This document shows, one piece after another, positions 58,601 through 64,000 of a DNA stretch of 64,000 nucleotides. How positions within the stretch are numbered: the first letter of the stretch is position 1; every line of letters begins with the position of its first letter. The DNA lies in assembly GCF_000006565.2 (NCBI RefSeq), contig NC_031479.1, forward strand, positions 1,674,001 through 1,738,000, given 5' to 3'. This DNA comes from Toxoplasma gondii ME49. Its lineage: Eukaryota; Apicomplexa; Conoidasida; Eucoccidiorida; Sarcocystidae. The notes below the pieces were generated by a model, which was given only the letters and a program-made list of their open reading frames with translations, made no database searches and was not told where the DNA came from. A program made the translations under genes and the position numbers.

Positions 58601-61600
58601 TCCCCAGAGCAGCTGCCGGTGCACGTCGTGGACTTGGCCTCCAAAGATCTGCTCCGCGAGACGCTCTGCATGCAGCATGCGTCCGTCTGCTTCCTTCTTC
58701 CCTGACTTCTCTTCTCTCTTCTCTTTGTCGAAGAGACGCGCGGCGCAGGCACTGGAGTCCTCGGCGCGAGAGAGACACAGCTGAACGAGATGCACCATGA
58801 GCTTGGTGAGGACGGGGCGCTTGGCGTCGGCTCTCGACTGAGGCTGGGCTCCAATCACCGCACCCAAGAGTTTGATGGCTTGCGAAGCCTGGAAGTCCTG
58901 GAGGCCGCGCTTCGAGAAGACACAGTCTTCGTCCTCTATGTCAAGGCCTTCCGACCTCTCGCTGCCTGCTTTCGACGCCTTCTCCTTCCTCTTCTTTTCG
59001 CCAGAAGTGACGGCTTTCTTCTGCTTCCCAAGGAGGCCATGCAGTGAAGGCAGAAGCAGCGTGATGGTGGCCTGGAGCCGCATCGACGTTGCGAGCTCCG
59101 CGGCGAGCGCCGAGAGCATCGTGTCCACGGCAGGTCGCTCTCTCCAGACGGCGTCGTCGGGGGTCTCCGCATCGAAGGCCCTGCGGCCCTTTTGGCCCAG
59201 CCGCTGGGGGGCGACCTTTTCGCGCTTTCCAAAGATGGAAGAAGAAAAGCCAAAGGCCGAGTTCTGTCGAGCGCTCTGCTCCAGGACTTCGCTCGCAAGA
59301 CGCCGCACACGCGGCAGGTCCACACTCGCGTCGACCATGTAGAACTGGAGGGAGGCGTCGCAGAAGGCGCGCGGCGCTGCCAGTCGGCGCATGCAATCCA
59401 AGGCAAGTTTCCCGCTGTCAGTCGCGCTTTTCGTCTTCTCGGGGGCCGCGAGAGCCTTCAGAGACAAGCGAGGAGACGGCAGAGCCTCAGAAGCATCCTG
59501 GGAGAGCGCCGAGACGAGCAATGGGTTGAGGAGGGTGGCATGAATGAGCGTCGACGCATGCGGCAAAAAGAAGTCCGTTCCAACCCGCTGGAGGAGACCG
59601 AGAAGCGCAGCCAAGAGGCAAGTGGCGAGCTCCGCAATTCGAGAGTCGCGGACAAGAAGAAGCCGATTGAGAACGTCCTGGATCCACATCAGTCGGGCGC
59701 ATGCTTCACGGCCGTCCTGGGGCGCGGCGTCATCAAGGAGTGAAGGAAGCAGCTTCCGCAGGAGGCCCGCGAGCCGGAAAAAGAGCGTGTTGAAGTCGGC
59801 AAGAAACAACGCAGCTGCATGCAAACTTCGCGACGTCTTCTGGCCCATGTTCGCGCCATGTTTCTCGCCTGCCCGGCCTTGAGAGGTCAGGGTGAGTGCG
59901 AGGAGAGATCGCGCGGCTGCGGTCGCGAGCGCCACGAGGCTCCGCAGATTCGCCTGCGCAGCCCCAGAGGACGGCTCAAGGGCCAGAGACGGGATGCGGG
60001 CAGACGCCTTTTTCAGAGTCAATAAAATAGACGGAAGCGCACCATCTCGGAAGGCCTCAGGCACATACCCCCCGGCGAGGCGGGAGAGACGCGTGACGAG
60101 TTGCCAGGCTGAAACACCTGCGGCCGTCACAGGCAGAGACGAATCACAAGAGCGAGCTGAGGGGTCCAGCAGCCGCTTTGCGATCAGCGCGAGAAGCAGC
60201 GCGTACGGCGCCGTCAAGGACGCCTCACTCCACGCAGAAGAAGCGAACAGGGTCTGCACGCGCAGAAAAAGCAAACAGGGAAGGGACGATACAGATGGCG
60301 ACAGAGGGATAAATGTGGATGTTTGCGGATAAAGGTAGAACTCGAAAAAGAGGAGAGGGAGCAAAAAAAAGGAAGGGCACACATTGAGCGAGAAGGAGAC
60401 ACAGAGAAGACAAAAGGGTACCGCAAGGCGGGTGAAAGAGACGAATCCAAAAAGACGGAGGGGAACGTGTAACTCAGCGCATGTCTACGAATACCGTCAA
60501 TTTGTGATAAACGCACACACTCCCTCGTTTTGTCAGCCCGTTCACGACGTTGACCTTTCTATCTATCACCTCAAAATATATACATATATATATATATATA
60601 TAATGATTCGACTCGACCTCTATCTGTATATGTAGTAAATCAGGTAGCAATAGCCTCAGAGTGTCGAGTGAAGTAAAAACATAGATGCGTGCAACGCCCT
60701 CGCTGTCTCTGTTGTGCCCCTTGTCCTTACAGTCCAGAGTCTGTCTTCTGTGCCTTTGCGGGAGTCGTCTCGTCGCTTTTTTTTGCCGCCGTCGAGTGCG
60801 AGTACACTCTCTGTTGGAGCGCCGAGGCAGCTGTCGAGGTGGCTGGCGAGGCCGCGGAAAAGCAGAGAAAAGAAAACAAAGTCGCAGCTCGATGTCTGCA
60901 TGTGGGGAGCGCGAGCGAAGCTGTCGGCCTCGGCGACAGCCTCCGCCGCTGCATGCGCTGCCTCCCCCGCGAGCAGGAGGCGTGCAGTCTCGGGAAGAGA
61001 AGTCGAAGAGGCCGAAGAGAAGAGAGGAGGAGAGGGGAAGGACGGGAGAAGCAGGTGAATCGACGGCTGCGAGTCTCCAGAAGTTTCAATTTCTTCGTCG
61101 CTCTCTGTCAGTGAGGAGCGACGCGAGGCGAGCGTCAGGTCGCCTTGGGGATCTTCGCCTCTCCCCGCTTTCGCTTCCACGAATCTTCTGCGGAGCTCCT
61201 CTCCCGACTCCAAGCTCACGAAAAACGAGTGTCGGACTCCCAGACAGCCCAGCGCGAGTCGCATGCACCCAACAAGCGGCGACAGGGCCCTGCAGAAGAC
61301 GGCAGAAAGCCAAGGGAGACAGAGACAGATGTGCGTCTCGAACAGCCGGCCGGGGGTGAGAAGCGGAGAAGACGAGTCGACAGCGAGGAACGCGAGATAA
61401 AAACGCAGAGATGTGACAGACAGGGAGAAACACAAAACGTCGTGGAGAAGGGAAGAGAAGGAGAGCGAGCGAGAGAAAGACCACCGAGAAAAGAGATGCA
61501 TGCACGGCGCAGAGAGCCGTGTGTCGAAATCTAGACAAAACAATGGAGAACCCCGCTTCTTCTTACCTGATGATGCTCTCCAAGAGAAGCTCTGCACGCT

Positions 61601-64000
61601 GCTTGAGAATCGCCTCCTCAGCAAAGACGCGCTGTTCAAGTTCTGTCTCCTCACTTGCGTTTTCGACTTCTCTTCTCTTCTTTGCAGAACGAGAGAGAGA
61701 CGCCGCGCCCGACAGCCAGCGCCGCTCCGCCAGAATCTGAGAAACCCCCCAGGAAACGCTCCACACTCAATCCCTTGCGAGGGAAAAAGAACAACTCTCA
61801 CTGTGTCGCAACATTCTCACGCGTTTGCTGCACCTCCCTTCTTTCTCTGGGGAGCCTCCTGAAAATGCAGGTAAATCTCTACCTGTATATCGATCCCTCT
61901 CTCTACGCCTACACGTGTACAAAACTATATTGATCTATACATTTCATCAGACTCGTAGATACATTGGTGTATCCGAATCTGAACGTAGATGTCTGTGTCA
62001 GAGACAGAGATGCGCATGAGTGTTTCGCTGGAGTGCTGTTTCGGTGTCAAAATGTCGCATGCAGGGACTTTGTCTCCACGTGGACAAGACAAAGGATTTC
62101 AATGCGTCGAGCCGAAAGCTGTTTTTTTCGAAGAAAGACGACTTCCGTCCCTCTAATTTGTACTCCATCCCGCCGAATGCGCATCTCACCTTGACACTGA
62201 GGAGCGCCTCGACGAGTTCTTGCGTCGCCTGCGTTTCTTCTTCGCCCTCGCCGGCGAGAACAAATGCGGTGGACGAGAGAGCACCTACGCGCTCGAGGTT
62301 CGGAAGGCCCTCCTTCTTCAGCTGCTCATACACCAGAAGCACCGCCGTGCTCGCCGCCCGGCAGTAGATTTCTGCGGGATGTCCTTCAGCCGCGGATCCG
62401 GAACCATCAGAGAAAGAGAAACGCACCGAAGCAAATGTTTCGCGTCTCTTTGGGTCGCATAAGCCTTGACGCACGTAAGTCACTCTCTCCGCCACACAAC
62501 TCGGCAAGTTCCGCGACAGAAGGCCTCCGTCTGCTGTCACTGCGAGTCCGTTTCCTCCCTTGTCTTGTTCTGGTTCTTTGCTTGCTGCGGTTTGCGGTCC
62601 TTTTCCTGGTGAGGCGTTCTTCGGCAAGAGTTGTTCTCTCGCTTCGCACTGCAGGGCGACCGCTCCGGTGGCGAGATGAGCGTGAGCGAGGAGCTGGCTG
62701 CCGAAAGACGCAGGCTTCTCGGGGCCGGAGGCAGCTTCGAGAATTTCCTTCAGGCGCTCGAGCAGCGCGCGCCGGCTGCCCCATCCCAATCGCTCGCTTT
62801 TTCTGCGTTCTCTTCTCGCTTTTCTGTCCAGAAGAACCTCGTCGTCTGAGTCGCCTTCACCTTCTGTCGCGACCGCTGGCTGCGGGGTTTCCTCGTCCTC
62901 GGCTTCATCTGCTTCCTCTGCTTCATCTGAGGCGCTTGCCGCTTCGTCACGTTCCTTCTTGTCCTCTTGCCGTTTTAGGGAAGCAGCCTCCCATCTGACC
63001 AAGATCACAAGGCACCCCGCTACGAGGGCCTCTCTGCCGAGCGCGGCGCCGAGAGCCACAACTAGTTCTCCGACTGCAGCCTGGCGCTGAACTCTCTCGC
63101 TATGGGGAACAACAGTGTCCTCGCCAGTTTCACCGTTTCCTTCCTTTTCTTGCTCGCGCAGGCACTGAAACGCAGCTGCGCAGAGAGGCTCGACAAGCAT
63201 CTGAACGAGACCGACAACTTCCTTCTTCACTTCGCGTCCGCGTCGGTCTTCTTCAGCGAGTCTCGCCGACGCCTGAGGCTTCGGCGTCTGGACCTCAAGC
63301 GTCTCCGTGCCGTGCGGCTTCTCGCCGCCCCTCAGGAGACAGAGAAGACAGTCGAGGGCAGAAAAGAGCGACGGGAGGTAGCCGCGGATGGCAGAGAGGA
63401 CGAGAGGCGCGACGACGAGGCGACAACTCGTGAGGCTCGCGCGGGCGAGAACGCCCCCCAGCTTGTGCAGGAGATCGAGGAGGGCGCGATGGAGCGAGGA
63501 GACCCGCAGGTCCGCAGACGTCTTGTCTCTTCCTTTCACTGCGAGGGTGACTCTTTCCGACGCCGAGGCGCAACTCCGGAGCAACGCCGCGAGGAGACCA
63601 GGCGAGACGAGAGAGGATGTGAAGCCGCGCGTTGCGTCCCTCCCGTCTCTCTTCGAGTCAGAAGCCGTGGTAGACTCGTCTCGGCCTGCGGAATACGTCT
63701 GAGCGAGGAGACTGGAAACGGACGCGAGGCCGCGCAGAGCCTCTTCGTGGGCTGGGAGTCCCGCGTCGAATCGGTCTCCTGCTACTTCAAGACGACTGGC
63801 CGAACTATGCCTGTTCGCCTTCGGAGAGTTCTTCCTTCTCGCCAGTTCCGCTTCCCCGGCGCCCACTGCGCTGCAGGCGGCCGCACACATACTCAGGAGG
63901 CTCTCCAGAGTACGTCGAGTCGCAGCTTCTTCCATTCCTTCTTCTTTCGCGGAGGCGTTGCAAGCAGAGTTCGTGCCGTCCTCACTTCGCTTTGTGCTCA
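55617..64000 (-). CDS. UTP10: UTP10/HEATR1, C-terminal part (5' end beyond window)
   Basis: HEAT-repeat scaffold of the small-subunit processome (t-UTP group), nucleolar, needed for pre-rRNA transcription and early 18S processing. Minus-strand exons: 62190 to the window end, 61567-61736, 60731-61289, 57896-60253, 57031-57178, 56247-56509 and 55617-55877. Phases 0, 2, 0, 0, 1, 0 agree, for about 1,856 residues. The frame is open to base 64000, past an internal ATG at 63935, so several hundred N-terminal residues probably lie outside (human HEATR1 is about 2,144 aa). Helical Leu/Ala-rich repeats fill the large exons. The end matches the HEATR1 tail in layout: a LLVLFYTAAVRDFG segment, then LWFCALRSLVTSLFEH, then MHFAAARIYLHLWKRLG and LVELLESPDDEVEMA...MENLTGESL. 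About 50 residues conserved in HEATR1 between the last two exons seem missing. Confidence 0.85.
56823..56935. repeat. (TA)n / TACA microsatellite in UTP10 intron
   Basis: Two TA dinucleotide runs joined by imperfect TACATA units. They lie in the intron between UTP10 exons 56247-56509 and 57031-57178. Confidence 0.9.
60575..60602. repeat. (TA)n microsatellite in UTP10 intron
   Basis: A TA-rich dinucleotide run in the UTP10 intron between exons 57896-60253 and 60731-61289. Confidence 0.85.

Noticed and set aside
57718..60332. Many plus-strand open frames of 60-180 codons opposite UTP10
   Set aside because: They are antisense shadows of the GC-rich 2.36-kb coding exon; none has motifs or splice support.
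1..64000. CRISPR arrays, insertion sequences, operons, riboswitches, viral genes
   Set aside because: None seen; the intron-rich eukaryotic gene structure makes the prokaryotic classes inapplicable.

Overview
The window looks like nuclear DNA of a coccidian apicomplexan, most likely Toxoplasma gondii. The signs are moderate-GC intron-rich genes with GT/GC...AG junctions, long UTR-like gaps, many GCATGC motifs, a plant-like ApiAP2 transcription factor, and large low-complexity Ser/Ala/Gln-rich proteins. The placement on chromosome XI is from memory: an N-myristoylated F-box protein beside an AP2 gene fits TgFBXO1 next to one of the AP2XI factors. Nothing prokaryotic, viral or transposon-like was recognised.

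Most genes are split, so each was rebuilt from splice sites with reading phase checked across junctions. Left to right, with strict strand alternation: (1) FBXO1-like F-box protein, minus, 1390-4552, 3 exons. (2) ApiAP2 factor with an AT-hook, plus, 10658-16346, 5 exons, behind a 6.1 kb divergent gap rich in GCATGC. (3) V-ATPase subunit F, minus, 19543-21723, 5 exons. (4) A giant, about 3,500-residue, Ser-rich protein with a C-terminal IQ motif, plus, 26460-43527, about 15 exons, not recognised. (5) A small secreted 8-cysteine protein, minus, 44451-45544, 7 tiny exons, not recognised. (6) A CCCH-like zinc / Lys-Ser-rich protein, plus, 47072-49069, 5 exons. (7) An unrecognised minus-strand gene, 49389 to about 51.7 kb, 5' end unresolved. 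(8) An unrecognised basic-tailed protein, plus, 52565-53802, 2 exons. (9) The C-terminal part of UTP10/HEATR1, minus, 55617 to beyond the right edge.

There is no operon-like logic. The recognised genes belong to separate processes: SCF ubiquitin ligase and daughter budding (F-box), transcription control (AP2), organelle acidification (V-ATPase F) and rRNA biogenesis (UTP10). Because strands alternate, neighbours share either a divergent intergenic space (4.6-10.7, 21.7-26.5, 45.5-47.1 and about 51.7-52.6 kb) or a convergent one (16.3-19.5, 43.5-44.5, 49.07-49.39 and 53.8-55.6 kb). The best candidates for something undescribed are the secreted 8-Cys protein, the giant IQ protein, and the AP2 factor whose AT-hook is split by an intron.
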